Positions 1-12,089 of a DNA stretch of 64,000 bases are shown piece after piece. This DNA comes from Bombella intestini (GTDB lineage Bacteria > Pseudomonadota > Alphaproteobacteria > Acetobacterales > Acetobacteraceae): the NCBI RefSeq assembly GCF_002003665.1, contig NZ_JATM01000001.1, positions 186,001 to 250,000 of the forward strand, read 5' to 3'. Positions within the stretch are counted from its first letter, which is position 1. Every line of letters begins with the position of its first letter. The notes below the pieces were generated by a model that saw only the letters and a program-made list of their open reading frames with translations, was not told the origin of the DNA and ran no database searches. The translations under genes were made by a program, and so were the position numbers.

Positions 1-1
1 C

Positions 2-1429
2 CAGCGGGCCTTCATGTTGCGGACGTGTACGGATAGCGTTTTCGAATCCCGCACACGACCTTGTCTGCTGCATCAGATCAAACGCTGTTCTGCCCCCTGT
101 GTGGACCGTATCAGCCCATCGGAATATCAGGCACTAGTAGAGCAGACGAGGGAATTCCTAGGTGGTGGCGGGCGGGAGTTACAACAGCGTTTGACCGTAG
201 AGATGGAAAAGGCTTCCGAAGAATTGGCTTTTGAGCGGGCAGCACTCATTCGGGACCGTATCCGAGGGTTTGCTAATCTTCGGGCTTCAGGGGCGATAAA
301 CCCTATTAGTATTCAGGAAGCGGATGTGGTGGCACTCTGGCAGCAAGCGGGGCAGAGCTGCATACAGGTCTTTTTCATCCGTGGGGGACGTAATAACGGG
401 AACAGGGCGTTCTATCCTCGGCATGAGGCTGATGCATCAGTTGAGGATGTTCTGGCTGCATTTCTGCTTCAGTTCTACGAGGATAAGCAGCCTCCTTTGC
501 AGATAATGACGAATAGCGAACCTTCTGAACAGCCTTTGCTTACTGAGGCTTTGAGCCTGCAACGGGGGCAGAAGGTGCAGCTGCTTCAGCCACAGCGGGG
601 CGAAAAGAAGGCGGTGTTGGACCATGCCATTCTTAATGCTCGTGAAGCTCTGGAACGGCGTTTGGCTGAAACTGCCGGGCAGGCGGTCCTGTTGGAAAAA
701 GTTGCTGATTTGTTCGACTTACTGGCACCACCGAAACGCATTGAAGTTTACGATAACTCCCATCTTATGGGGCAGGCTCCTTATGGGGCCATGGTGGTTG
801 GCGGGCCAGAAGGTTTTGTGAAGCGGGCTTATAGAAAGTTTTCCATTCGTGGGCCAGTGGCTCCGGGAGATGATTTCGGCATGATGAAGGAAGTCATGAC
901 TCGCCGTTTTGCCCAGTTGACGCCTGATGATGCAGGGAGTGAAAACTGGCCGGACCTTCTGCTGATTGATGGTGGTAAGGGGCAAGTGCGAGTCGTGCGG
1001 GAGATTCTAGCCGAGCGGGGGCTGTCCTCCATTCCGGTCGTTGGTATTGCCAAAGGGGTGGATCGCAACGCAGGGCGGGAATGGTTTTTTGTAGAGGGGA
1101 AAGAGCCATTTCAGCTACCGGTCAATGATGCTGTTCTGTATTACCTCCAGAGATTGCGGGATGAGGTGCATCGTTTTGTCATCACGACACACAGGGCAGG
1201 ACGCTCTAGGGCATTGACCCGTTCTGGGCTTGATGAAATTCCGGGTGTTGGGCCTGCCCGCAAGAAGGCGTTGCTGACCCGTTTTGGCTCTATTCGGCAG
1301 GTTGGGCAGGCGGCTCTGGAAGAGCTGGAACGTGTACCGGGAATTAATCGTGAAATGGCGCAGGTCATTTATGGATATTTCCATCCAGAATGGGTAAGAG
1401 AGCAGAGTGACGTCCTCGAAAATCCCTGA
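2..1429 (+). CDS. uvrC: UvrABC excinuclease subunit C, 5'-truncated by window edge
   Basis: UvrC makes the dual incisions in nucleotide excision repair after UvrAB damage recognition. The reading frame is open to the left edge, so this is the C-terminal three quarters; the N-terminal GIY-YIG nuclease lies outside the window. Visible features are the linker [15 protein letters not shown], a UVR motif (roughly residues 50-85 counted from the Met at base 14), the RNase H-like C-terminal nuclease with EVYDNSH and LLIDGGKGQ acidic motifs and a later VHRF histidine, and a terminal tandem helix-hairpin-helix ([22 protein letters not shown]). pgsA follows 44 bp downstream on the same strand, a common pairing in proteobacteria. 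Confidence 0.97.
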   Translation, partial: QRAFMLRTCTDSVFESRTRPCLLHQIKRCSAPCVDRISPSEYQALVEQTREFLGGGGRELQQRLTVEMEKASEELAFERAALIRDRIRGFANLRASGAINPISIQEADVVALWQQAGQSCIQVFFIRGGRNNGNRAFYPRHEADASVEDVLAAFLLQFYEDKQPPLQIMTNSEPSEQPLLTEALSLQRGQKVQLLQPQRGEKKAVLDHAILNAREALERRLAETAGQAVLLEKVADLFDLLAPPKRIEVYDNSHLMGQAPYGAMVVGGPEGFVKRAYRKFSIRGPVAPGDDFGMMKEVMTRRFAQLTPDDAGSENWPDLLLIDGGKGQVRVVREILAERGLSSIPVVGIAKGVDRNAGREWFFVEGKEPFQLPVNDAVLYYLQRLRDEVHRFVITTHRAGRSRALTRSGLDEIPGVGPARKKALLTRFGSIRQVGQAALEELERVPGINREMAQVIYGYFHPEWVREQSDVLENP

Positions 1430-1473
1430 CTGAGCACTGTGTTGGGGATGGCTTTCCACATTAGGGATATCAG

Positions 1474-2037
1474 GTGATCAATCTTCCCAACCTTCTCACG
1501 CTGTGCCGTATACTTGTGATCCCAGTGCTGATTGCGTGTCTGGCGGGTGGCGGCCTATGGGCGGATCTGGCGTTTCTGCTGTATGTGGGCGCCTGTGTGA
1601 CTGACTATCTTGATGGCGCTCTTGCCCGTAGGCAGGGGCTGACGTCTGATCTCGGCCGGATGATGGACCCAATTGCAGATAAACTTCTTGTAGGTGGGCT
1701 TCTTCTAGCCCTTGCAGGAATGGGCGGGTTACGCTTCTGTTCGCTGTATGCGGCTATTCTCATCATGTTGCGGGAGATTATGATTAGCGGATTGCGGGAA
1801 TATATGGCTTCCCGGAATGAAATGATCCCTTCCACTCGTCTGGCTAAATGGAAAACAGGCGTGCAGATGGTGGCAATAGGGTTTCTTATTTTGGGGCAGG
1901 GGGATTCTAGCTCTTTTCATGACGTAACATGGTGTTTCGGTGTGATAGGGGCTGCGTTGCTCTGGCTGTCCGTTATTCCGACCCTCCTGACGGGGACGGA
2001 GTATCTCAGAGCGACCGTAGCGCAAATACGGAGGTAG
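1474..2037 (+). CDS. pgsA: CDP-diacylglycerol--glycerol-3-phosphate 3-phosphatidyltransferase
   Basis: It forms phosphatidylglycerol-phosphate from CDP-diacylglycerol and glycerol-3-phosphate in the inner membrane, the committed step to PG and cardiolipin. The CDP-alcohol phosphatidyltransferase signature D-x2-DG-x2-AR-x8-G-x3-D-x3-D is complete (DYLDGALARR, then GRMMDPIADK). The 187 residues contain several hydrophobic helices, and the N-terminal INLPNLLTLCRI is typical of PgsA. The start codon is GTG. It probably shares a transcript with uvrC upstream. Confidence 0.97.
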   Translation: MINLPNLLTLCRILVIPVLIACLAGGGLWADLAFLLYVGACVTDYLDGALARRQGLTSDLGRMMDPIADKLLVGGLLLALAGMGGLRFCSLYAAILIMLREIMISGLREYMASRNEMIPSTRLAKWKTGVQMVAIGFLILGQGDSSSFHDVTWCFGVIGAALLWLSVIPTLLTGTEYLRATVAQIRR

Positions 2038-2043
2038 GATGCT

Positions 2044-2136
2044 GTGAGGTATCTGGCGGCTCTGGAAGATGATGGCGGAAGGCGTGTTACGCTTTCTCGG
2101 TGGCGGGTTGTGATGATTGTAAAGGGTGAGGAATGA
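2044..2136 (+). CDS. possible 30-residue leader ORF
   Basis: A GTG-started 30-codon frame lies between pgsA and the proline-rich protein gene. A GGAGG about ten bases upstream, inside the end of pgsA, could serve as ribosome binding site. Its stop overlaps the next start codon as ATGA, the usual mark of translational coupling. No family is recognised, and a frame this short could easily be chance, so this is a weak call. Confidence 0.2.
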   Translation: MRYLAALEDDGGRRVTLSRWRVVMIVKGEE

Positions 2137-3413
2137 AAAGCAGAGAAGGCAAAATAAAGAGGGCAGGCGCTGTCATGTCCTTCTTTGCGGTGGGATGCAC
2201 CAGTTTCTCGGTCAGTTGTACGGGGCTGGACAGGCATCTGCACAATACGATCAACCCGTTTGGTAATCCGAATACGCCTGATGCTCGGAGTGAGACAGCG
2301 CAGCGCATTCAGGGGGCGAAGGCAACCAGTACGATGCCTCTCCTGCCTGAAGAAGGCGATGTCTGGCCGGGGCAGCCGGAGCCTGTGCCCAGCCTTCAGG
2401 ATGTTAGCCGGTCTGATGCTCATTTTGTTGCAAAATGGCAGAAGGCCCGCCCGCAGCTTGATGCCGACTTGCGCCAGCAGTTGAATGACGGGCAGGGCAT
2501 GAGTGTCGGGGAGGATGTTGGCAAGCGGTATGGTTCTGGTCGGGATGTAATGCCTATCGGTCAGCCCATTCCCTCCCATGTGAAGGATAATGCACCTCCT
2601 TATATCGAGCCTGCAAATAAGGGTGTCGTTACCATTCCTAATGGCGATGGAACCGATACGCTTATTGCCCCTGATGGTAGTGTTAAGATCGTCAGTGCGG
2701 GCAAGGCAGCTTTGTATCAGAATGCTAGAACCTTCGGGCATGTTCGTTCTTCTGATGAACAGACGCAGGAGGCTCAGGCAGAAACTGAAAAAACACCGGT
2801 GACGGTACCGCCGCCGCCTCCCCCAAGGGAACAGGTTGTCACAGAGGCTCCTCATCCACAGCCGAAGGTTGAGAGGCTACCAGAGCCAGAATCGCAACGC
2901 CTCGTGCGTGAGGTTCCACCTGTTAGGGAGGTACCACCTCCCCAGCCGAAGGCTGAGGTCCGGCATGAAGTGCAGCAACGCCCTGTGCATGAGGCTCCGC
3001 CCGTTAGGGCAGTACCGCCGCACTCTGAGGCCCATGTCGTAATCCCACCGCCTGCGCCTAAAGCACCGGTCGTGGCCGAGCCGCCTCCGCAGCAACCCGC
3101 CATGCCTGAAGCTGCGCCCCGGCACAGATATGACAGGATGGCTGTTGATGCTGCTCAGCCTGTGGCAGAGCCAGCTCACATTCATAAATCGCATCATAAG
3201 CAGCAGGCTCGGGACCATGAGGCTGTGGCGGTGTCTGGGCGGCATCACAAGACATCTGAGCGGCCTGTGGAGGCGCATGCAAAGAAGGAGCGGCATCATA
3301 CGCACCGGAAACGTAATGGTGAGTTTGTGGATGCGCTGGGTCTTGAAGCCTCTGCACGTTCCGCACGGGCTCATAAGAGTGATGGTGTGTACCAGTTTGA
3401 CTGGGATAAATGA
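2133..3413 (+). CDS. proline/histidine-rich envelope protein, lipoprotein-like N-terminus
   Basis: Function unknown. The N-terminus has a basic stretch then a hydrophobic segment ending AVGC, resembling a lipoprotein signal though not a canonical lipobox. Residues 30-210 look like a folded region. From about residue 215 to 345 the chain is dominated by Pro, Glu, Val and Gln with imperfect repeats (REVPPVREVPPPQP, HEAPPVRAVPP). The last 80 residues are rich in His, Lys and Arg and end in YQFDWDK. That layout suggests a periplasm-spanning or cell-wall-associated protein, but this is inference. A second ATG at 2175 is an alternative start. Confidence 0.75.
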   Translation: MKSREGKIKRAGAVMSFFAVGCTSFSVSCTGLDRHLHNTINPFGNPNTPDARSETAQRIQGAKATSTMPLLPEEGDVWPGQPEPVPSLQDVSRSDAHFVAKWQKARPQLDADLRQQLNDGQGMSVGEDVGKRYGSGRDVMPIGQPIPSHVKDNAPPYIEPANKGVVTIPNGDGTDTLIAPDGSVKIVSAGKAALYQNARTFGHVRSSDEQTQEAQAETEKTPVTVPPPPPPREQVVTEAPHPQPKVERLPEPESQRLVREVPPVREVPPPQPKAEVRHEVQQRPVHEAPPVRAVPPHSEAHVVIPPPAPKAPVVAEPPPQQPAMPEAAPRHRYDRMAVDAAQPVAEPAHIHKSHHKQQARDHEAVAVSGRHHKTSERPVEAHAKKERHHTHRKRNGEFVDALGLEASARSARAHKSDGVYQFDWDK

Positions 3414-3584
3414 GATTAGTCTTGCGAGAAAACGAACATAATCTGCCTCAATGAGGTATCCTGAGTCGGAAAGGACTTGACCTGAAAGGCTCAAGGTATC
3501 ATTGTCCGGCTCAGGTATAGGGGATGTGCTGCTCCGACACTGATGAAGCAGCGTCCCATCATGCGGCAGCAGTCCGAGGGTAAT

Positions 3585-3752
3585 ATGGCCAAAACAAACG
3601 TAATCATGATCCGTCTCGTTTCTTCTGCAGATACGGGTTATTTCTATGTCACGAAGAAGAATGCCCGTACGGCAACAGGGAAGATGGAAGTACGCAAGTA
3701 TGACCCGGTCGTGCGTAAGCACGTTGTCTTCCGTGAGGCAAAGATCAAGTAA
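3585..3752 (+). CDS. rpmG: 50S ribosomal protein L33
   Basis: Small large-subunit protein of 55 residues beginning [20 protein letters not shown]. The zinc-binding CXXC pairs of some L33 paralogues are absent, so this is the zinc-independent form usual in alphaproteobacteria. The frame is open further upstream to 3543, but the ATG at 3585 has GAGGG just before it and gives the standard family N-terminus. A strong intrinsic terminator follows, so it is probably monocistronic. Confidence 0.97.
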   Translation: MAKTNVIMIRLVSSADTGYFYVTKKNARTATGKMEVRKYDPVVRKHVVFREAKIK

Positions 3753-3780
3753 TCATCGGGTTATCTGATGAACAAGAAAG

Positions 3781-3807
3781 GCGGCCCTCTGGGCCGCTTT
3801 TTTTTTT
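3781..3807 (+). terminator. intrinsic terminator of rpmG
   Basis: A perfect 7-bp GC stem (GCGGCCC / GGGCCGC) with a TCT loop is followed by ten T residues. It lies 29 bp after the rpmG stop, between convergent genes. Confidence 0.93.
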
Positions 3808-3856
3808 ATGCGTGGTTAGGCAGAATTAGCATGGAGTAAGGGGAGGTTGCCTTCCC

Positions 3857-4180
3857 TCAGTAGAGAGAGTTTTTCTCGCCATAGGGAATAACCAGATCAC
3901 CCTTTCGGCTGCTGTTGAGCATCATACGGCTTCGCTCATCCAGCATATCCGGGTCCAAGGCTTTTTCATTTAAGGCTGTGACGCGTCGACGCCATATGTC
4001 CTGCTCTTTATGAGCATCTGACAAGGCAGATTGGGCTTCGAGCTGGAGTTTCTTTTGCCGCTGGTAGGCCTCAATACCAAGATTGCCATGTAGCGCATTC
4101 CAGCCAAAATAGATTGTCAGCAGCAGGAAGAGGAGCGGGGCAAATACGGCACCCACTCCACGCCGTAGCAGAGCGATCAT
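3857..4180 (-). CDS. septum formation initiator family protein (FtsB/DivIC-like)
   Basis: A 107-residue bitopic protein with one N-terminal membrane helix (about residues 10-27) and a periplasmic region (residues 35-75) with coiled-coil character. The C-terminus contains an LDERSRMML stretch like the FtsB/DivIC family. In the family it links FtsL and FtsQ in the divisome. Position downstream of eno on the same strand matches many alphaproteobacteria, where eno, this gene and pdhA are often neighbours; here pdhA is elsewhere. Start: ATG at 4180. Confidence 0.85.
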   Translation of the reverse strand: MIALLRRGVGAVFAPLLFLLLTIYFGWNALHGNLGIEAYQRQKKLQLEAQSALSDAHKEQDIWRRRVTALNEKALDPDMLDERSRMMLNSSRKGDLVIPYGEKNSLY

Positions 4181-4302
4181 GCTGTGGCTCCTCGGTTATG
4201 ATGGGTATTCAGTTGAATTGGACTATCATTTATAAGCGGTTCAGTCGGAGAGGCAAGTTATGTGTTTGGTCGGCTAGCAATAAAATCTAGAAAGAGAGCA
4301 TG

Positions 4303-4334
4303 AAAAAAGCCCCCATCTGGAAACAGACGGGGGC
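4303..4334 (-). terminator. intrinsic terminator of eno
   Basis: Read on the minus strand, an 11-position stem with one mismatch (GCCCCCGTCTG / CAGATGGGGGC) around a TTTC loop is followed by six T residues. It lies about 50 bp after the eno stop and separates eno from the FtsB-like gene. Confidence 0.92.
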
Positions 4335-4383
4335 CCCTTCCGTTGGCAGATCAGCCATTATCTGGCTGGTCCTACACCCGTAA

Positions 4384-5706
<1,323 letters not shown>

Positions 5707-5723
5707 CTATTATCAGATAATAG
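5707..5723. promoter_or_regulatory. perfect palindrome in the eno / DUF3429 divergent promoter region
   Basis: CTATTATC-A-GATAATAG is a 17-bp perfect inverted repeat in the 113-bp gap between divergent genes. It could be an operator or overlap a -10 element. No regulator can be named from it. Confidence 0.4.
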
Positions 5724-5780
5724 CCTGGATCCGCTTTCGCTCTATTTCAGTCTCAAAATACGCGCCTGAGGTCAATTACG

Positions 5781-6263
5781 ATGCGACAATTTCCTGTCAC
5801 AGCTGCCATGCTTATTGTGCTTGGCGGCGTTTTCCCCTTTCTGGTGGGGGGCTGGCTGTTTCTGGCTGGAGTGCTGACATCATTACCCCACCTCAGCCTT
5901 ATTCTACTTACCTATGGGGGATGTCTGCTGTCTTTCTATGGGGCTGTCCAATGGGGGTTGCTAGCTAGTAAGCCTACAATCATCCTGCCAAAGGGCGAGG
6001 GGCAGCGGGATGGACGCGCCCTTCTTCTGGGGGCATTCGCCTTTTTGTGGGGATGGTTGGCCCTTTGTGTCGGATTGTTGGGGAATCTGAGGATCGGCTT
6101 TGGGCTAGAAGTGATCGGTTTTGCAGGCATCTTTGCTCTGGAACGAATCGCCAACCGCTGTGGTGATCTGCCGCCCGGTTATTTTATGATGAGGGCGGTC
6201 AGCACCGGGTTATGTGTGATTGGTTTTCTACTTGCTCTGCTATCACCACAGGGTCAGTTTTAG
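5781..6263 (+). CDS. DUF3429 family membrane protein
   Basis: A 160-residue integral membrane protein with about five hydrophobic helices. The conserved central block YGAVQWG is typical of the DUF3429 family found across proteobacteria, whose role is unknown. GAGG precedes the ATG. It is divergent from eno and convergent with kdsA, only 19 bp from the kdsA stop, with no obvious terminator between. Confidence 0.8.
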   Translation: MRQFPVTAAMLIVLGGVFPFLVGGWLFLAGVLTSLPHLSLILLTYGGCLLSFYGAVQWGLLASKPTIILPKGEGQRDGRALLLGAFAFLWGWLALCVGLLGNLRIGFGLEVIGFAGIFALERIANRCGDLPPGYFMMRAVSTGLCVIGFLLALLSPQGQF

Positions 6264-6282
6264 AGCCGGGAAATGAGGCGAC

Positions 6283-8756
<2,474 letters not shown>

Positions 8757-8820
8757 TTATATAGTGAAGAGGGGGGGAAGGGGAAGCAGATTATGCGCTC
8801 CGCTTCCCATGAAAAATGGA

Positions 8821-9150
8821 TCAGGGATGCTGTGGTGTCTGCGGGGCGGCAGGAGTGGCCACATCAGCAGGCTGATTGACAGGCGGATGGGCCAGAATAT
8901 CACGGCCTGAACCCCCGCTAGAGGCTCCACGGTTCAGAACAGCCAGGCATAGGCAGAGAATCATGAAGATGGCAGCCAGCACAGCCGTACTGCGGGTCAG
9001 CAGGGTTGCTGTGCCACGGCCGGACATGAAGGAACCTAGCCCCTGACTGCTGCCAACGCCGAGACCACCGCCTTCGCTACGCTGGATCAGGATAACGCCG
9101 ATAAGGGCCAGGGCAACCAGAACAGTGAGGATAAGCAGAAATGTGGTCAT
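8821..9150 (-). CDS. secG: preprotein translocase subunit SecG
   Basis: Auxiliary SecYEG subunit with two membrane helices (about residues 3-22 and 53-72). The connecting loop has the family glycine-rich region IQRSEGGGLG and a SGRGTATLLTRST stretch. The tail is rich in Ala and Pro, as common in alphaproteobacteria. It lies 18 bp after tpiA on the same strand, a conserved pairing, and 73 bp before pyrG. Confidence 0.95.
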   Translation of the reverse strand: MTTFLLILTVLVALALIGVILIQRSEGGGLGVGSSQGLGSFMSGRGTATLLTRSTAVLAAIFMILCLCLAVLNRGASSGGSGRDILAHPPVNQPADVATPAAPQTPQHP

Positions 9151-9168
9151 GCAGTCAGGTCCAACAGG

Positions 9169-9963
9169 TTATGGGGAAGGCTGAGGCGCAGTTGCTTCAG
9201 CCGCAGCGCCAATGATGTCCAAGAAGCTTTGTGCCTCAAGGCTGGCACTGCCGACAAGCACCCCGTCCACTGCCTCGATGGACATGATGGAGGGAGCCTG
9301 AACGGAAGTTACAGACCCGCCATACAGGACCGGAACACGAATGTCATCCGTCATAAGCCTCATTGGTAGCAGGGCACGGATCAGCTGTAGCTTTCTCTGA
9401 AGCTCCTCCTGTGAAGGAGTGATGCCGCTACCAATGGCCCAGACAGGCTCATAAGCCAGAATTCCACGGAAGCCCCGTGTCAGTGAGCCTTCAATTTGGG
9501 TAGAAAGCACGCTGGCTGCCCGTCCTTCATTTCGCTCTGCCAGATGCTCGCCGATACAGACAATCGGCGTAATTCCGGCTGCTGTAGCTGCTTTAACTTT
9601 TTGGCGGATGATGGCATCGGTTTCGCCATGGTTCTGGCGTCGTTCCGAATGGCCGAGAATGACATAACGTGCCCCGAGGTCACGGATCATAGGGGCAGAA
9701 ATATCCCCAGTGAAGGGCCCGGAGGATGCTGGGTAACAGTCTTGCGCCCCCATGGCCAGTTGCTCATGCGGCAGACAGACCTCCCGCAACGCCTGATGGA
9801 CACCATCAAGCTGCGTGAAGGGGGGGCAGATAATAGTATGAAGGTGCGATGGCGGCGGTGTGTCCCGCATGGCGTGGGCGATGTCCCGTGCGAGCTGGAG
9901 GCCGTGCTCGTGGCGAGCCTGCATTTTCCAGTTCCCAATGACAAATTTGGGTACGGTGCTCAT
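9169..9963 (-). CDS. tpiA: triose-phosphate isomerase
   Basis: Interconverts dihydroxyacetone phosphate and glyceraldehyde-3-phosphate. The TIM-barrel signatures are intact: VIGNWKM with the catalytic Lys, VILGHSERR with the catalytic His, AYEPVWAIGSG with the catalytic Glu, and VLYGGSV for phosphate binding. The frame is open upstream to 10002, but the ATG at 9963 has GGGGAGAG five bases upstream and gives the normal N-terminus, about 264 residues. Confidence 0.97.
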   Translation of the reverse strand: MSTVPKFVIGNWKMQARHEHGLQLARDIAHAMRDTPPPSHLHTIICPPFTQLDGVHQALREVCLPHEQLAMGAQDCYPASSGPFTGDISAPMIRDLGARYVILGHSERRQNHGETDAIIRQKVKAATAAGITPIVCIGEHLAERNEGRAASVLSTQIEGSLTRGFRGILAYEPVWAIGSGITPSQEELQRKLQLIRALLPMRLMTDDIRVPVLYGGSVTSVQAPSIMSIEAVDGVLVGSASLEAQSFLDIIGAAAEATAPQPSP

Positions 9964-10121
9964 TCTGCTCTCCCCGGTCGGCACGATGTATCCACTGCAC
10001 ATGGGCAGAGAAGGGACACGCCGTGCTGGTCAATCTGTGTCGGCATCTCTATGCTGGGGCAGCTTAGCGGGTTTTCTCGGCTAATGCTATTCTGCCATCA
10101 GTAAAGTGATATGCGTCTTCG

Positions 10122-12089
10122 ATGATTACTGCCCTGCGTCATTTTCTGGTTGACTCCTGGCTCGGCCGGGTGATCGCCTTTGTGGTTTTTCTTTCCTTTG
10201 TCGTGCTGGGAGGCACTTTTTTCGGCATGGGCGGTGGGATGTCCGGTCTGGGCGGTGATACCGTGGTGCAGATCGGATCCCGCAAGATTACGCCTCTTGA
10301 GTTTCAGAAAGCCATTCAGAGGCAGGTTGCCTATGCCATTCAGCAGAATGGTGGTGCGGCTGAATTTTTGAAGACCCCGGAGGGACGTCAGGAAATCGGT
10401 CATGCCGCCCTGCGCAACCTCATTCTTGTGCATGAGGGGGAATTGGCCGGGAAACGCAATGGTCTTAACCCGGGCGATGAGACGATTCGTAAAATCGTTT
10501 TCGCTATGCCTGATTTTCAGGACCCTAGCGGCAGGTTCGATCCTAAGAAGATGGAAGAGGTGCTCAAGAGCAACAATCTCAGCCATCAGACTCTGACAGA
10601 AGAGACACGGCGTATGCTGTATGGCAGTGCGACCATGTTTGCTTTTGGTAAGTCTGTGCAGCCTCCAGTGCAGGAGCTGGACTGGCTGGCGAATTATGTC
10701 GGGCACGGTCAGGTGGTGGATATGGTGCGCCTGCCCTTCTCTTTGGGGGAGGTCTCTTCTCAGCCGACTGATGAGCAGTTGAAACGCTATTATCAGAATC
10801 ACCTTTGGCAGTTCCGTCAGCCTGAATATCGTCATGCCCGTATTGTGGTGATGACGGCAGGGAGTGTAGCAAAAACACTCCAGATTTCTGATGAAGACCT
10901 GCAGGCATCGTACAAAATGAAGATGCAGGACCCCACCGAGGCAACCCGGTATAATAGTCCGGAACTGCGCTCTGTTGAGGTTCTGGCTGTAACGGATGAA
11001 GCAACGGCCGGACGGATTGCCACAGCATGGCAGAAGGGGCAGTCTTGGGCAGAGTTGCAGAAGCAGTATCCTAAAGCCATTCCGGCTACATTGAGTGATG
11101 CCCGTATGACGGACCTACCGGATCCTGCTCTGGGCAAAGCGGCTTTTGATACGCAGGAAGGCCATGTGTCTGCTCCCGTCCGCACAGCAGCAGGCTGGAG
11201 CGTTGTGCATGTTCTGTCCGTCAAACCAGCAAAGCACGCTAGCTTTGAAAGTCTAAAAGACAGCATTCGGGAAGACCTGACGAATGAGCGGGCGACCGCA
11301 CTGTTGAAGGACCGGCAGAGAGCGTTCGAGGAAGCTGTAGCCGGGTCCGTGACGCTGGATAAGATTCCTGCGGATATCGGAGCCGTCCCTCTGGAAGGTA
11401 GCCTAGATGCCCATGGCAATCTGCCGGGTGGCGAGCCAGCCCCTCTGCCGGGGGATGGGACACTGCGTCAGGCTCTGATAGGGCAAGTTTTCAGCCAGAA
11501 GAAGGATGAGCCTCCGCATGTTGTGACAGAGCCGGATGGCAGTGCTTTCGCTGTGTTGGTGGATGACATCACACCGGGTAAGCAGGAGGCGTACGAGACT
11601 GTGCAGCAGGCCGTGAAGGATGCATGGCTGGCCGATGCTCGGAAGCATGTTACGGAACAGCGGGCAACGGCTTTGTATCAGCAGGCGAAGAAGGGGGGGC
11701 TGCGTCAGGCTCTGGCTGGCCAGAAAGAGGAAGCCATGCTTCAGAAGGATGAGCATTTCTCCCGTCTTCAGTTGCGCAATGATGTGCCGGCTCTCATTCT
11801 TCGGGCTGCTCTGGAGCAGAAACAGGGACAGACGGCCATGCTGCAAGAAGGAGATGGGTACTGGTTGGTCAATGTGACGGGTAATTACGAGGAGTCACCG
11901 ACTTTGATTCAGGCCATCCGTCAGCAGCAGGCAGCGCGTATGGCAGGGGCCTATCGCAATGACCTTCAGGAGACGTTGGGTATGTCCTATACCCGTGTGG
12001 CACCGCCACGCCACTTCAACGCTACCCTGTTCAATGATGTCAATGAGAGGGTGCTCAGCATGATTTCAGGAAGGCTAGGCCAGCAGTGA
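10122..12089 (+). CDS. ppiD: PpiD-like membrane-anchored peptidylprolyl isomerase / periplasmic chaperone
   Basis: A 655-residue protein with one N-terminal signal anchor (about residues 17-36), a SurA-like N-terminal chaperone region (VVQIGSRKITPLEFQKAI) and a degenerate parvulin (PPIC) domain roughly at residues 240-370. Such proteins assist folding of secreted proteins near the Sec translocon. The family commonly precedes trpE in alphaproteobacteria, as here, where its stop overlaps the trpE GTG start. Divergent from tpiA across a 158-bp promoter region. Confidence 0.9.
   Translation: MITALRHFLVDSWLGRVIAFVVFLSFVVLGGTFFGMGGGMSGLGGDTVVQIGSRKITPLEFQKAIQRQVAYAIQQNGGAAEFLKTPEGRQEIGHAALRNLILVHEGELAGKRNGLNPGDETIRKIVFAMPDFQDPSGRFDPKKMEEVLKSNNLSHQTLTEETRRMLYGSATMFAFGKSVQPPVQELDWLANYVGHGQVVDMVRLPFSLGEVSSQPTDEQLKRYYQNHLWQFRQPEYRHARIVVMTAGSVAKTLQISDEDLQASYKMKMQDPTEATRYNSPELRSVEVLAVTDEATAGRIATAWQKGQSWAELQKQYPKAIPATLSDARMTDLPDPALGKAAFDTQEGHVSAPVRTAAGWSVVHVLSVKPAKHASFESLKDSIREDLTNERATALLKDRQRAFEEAVAGSVTLDKIPADIGAVPLEGSLDAHGNLPGGEPAPLPGDGTLRQALIGQVFSQKKDEPPHVVTEPDGSAFAVLVDDITPGKQEAYETVQQAVKDAWLADARKHVTEQRATALYQQAKKGGLRQALAGQKEEAMLQKDEHFSRLQLRNDVPALILRAALEQKQGQTAMLQEGDGYWLVNVTGNYEESPTLIQAIRQQQAARMAGAYRNDLQETLGMSYTRVAPPRHFNATLFNDVNERVLSMISGRLGQQ

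Noticed and set aside
1917-2855. Minus-strand 312-codon frame across pgsA and the next gene.
   Set aside because: Overlaps two supported plus-strand genes and lacks a start context or family features.
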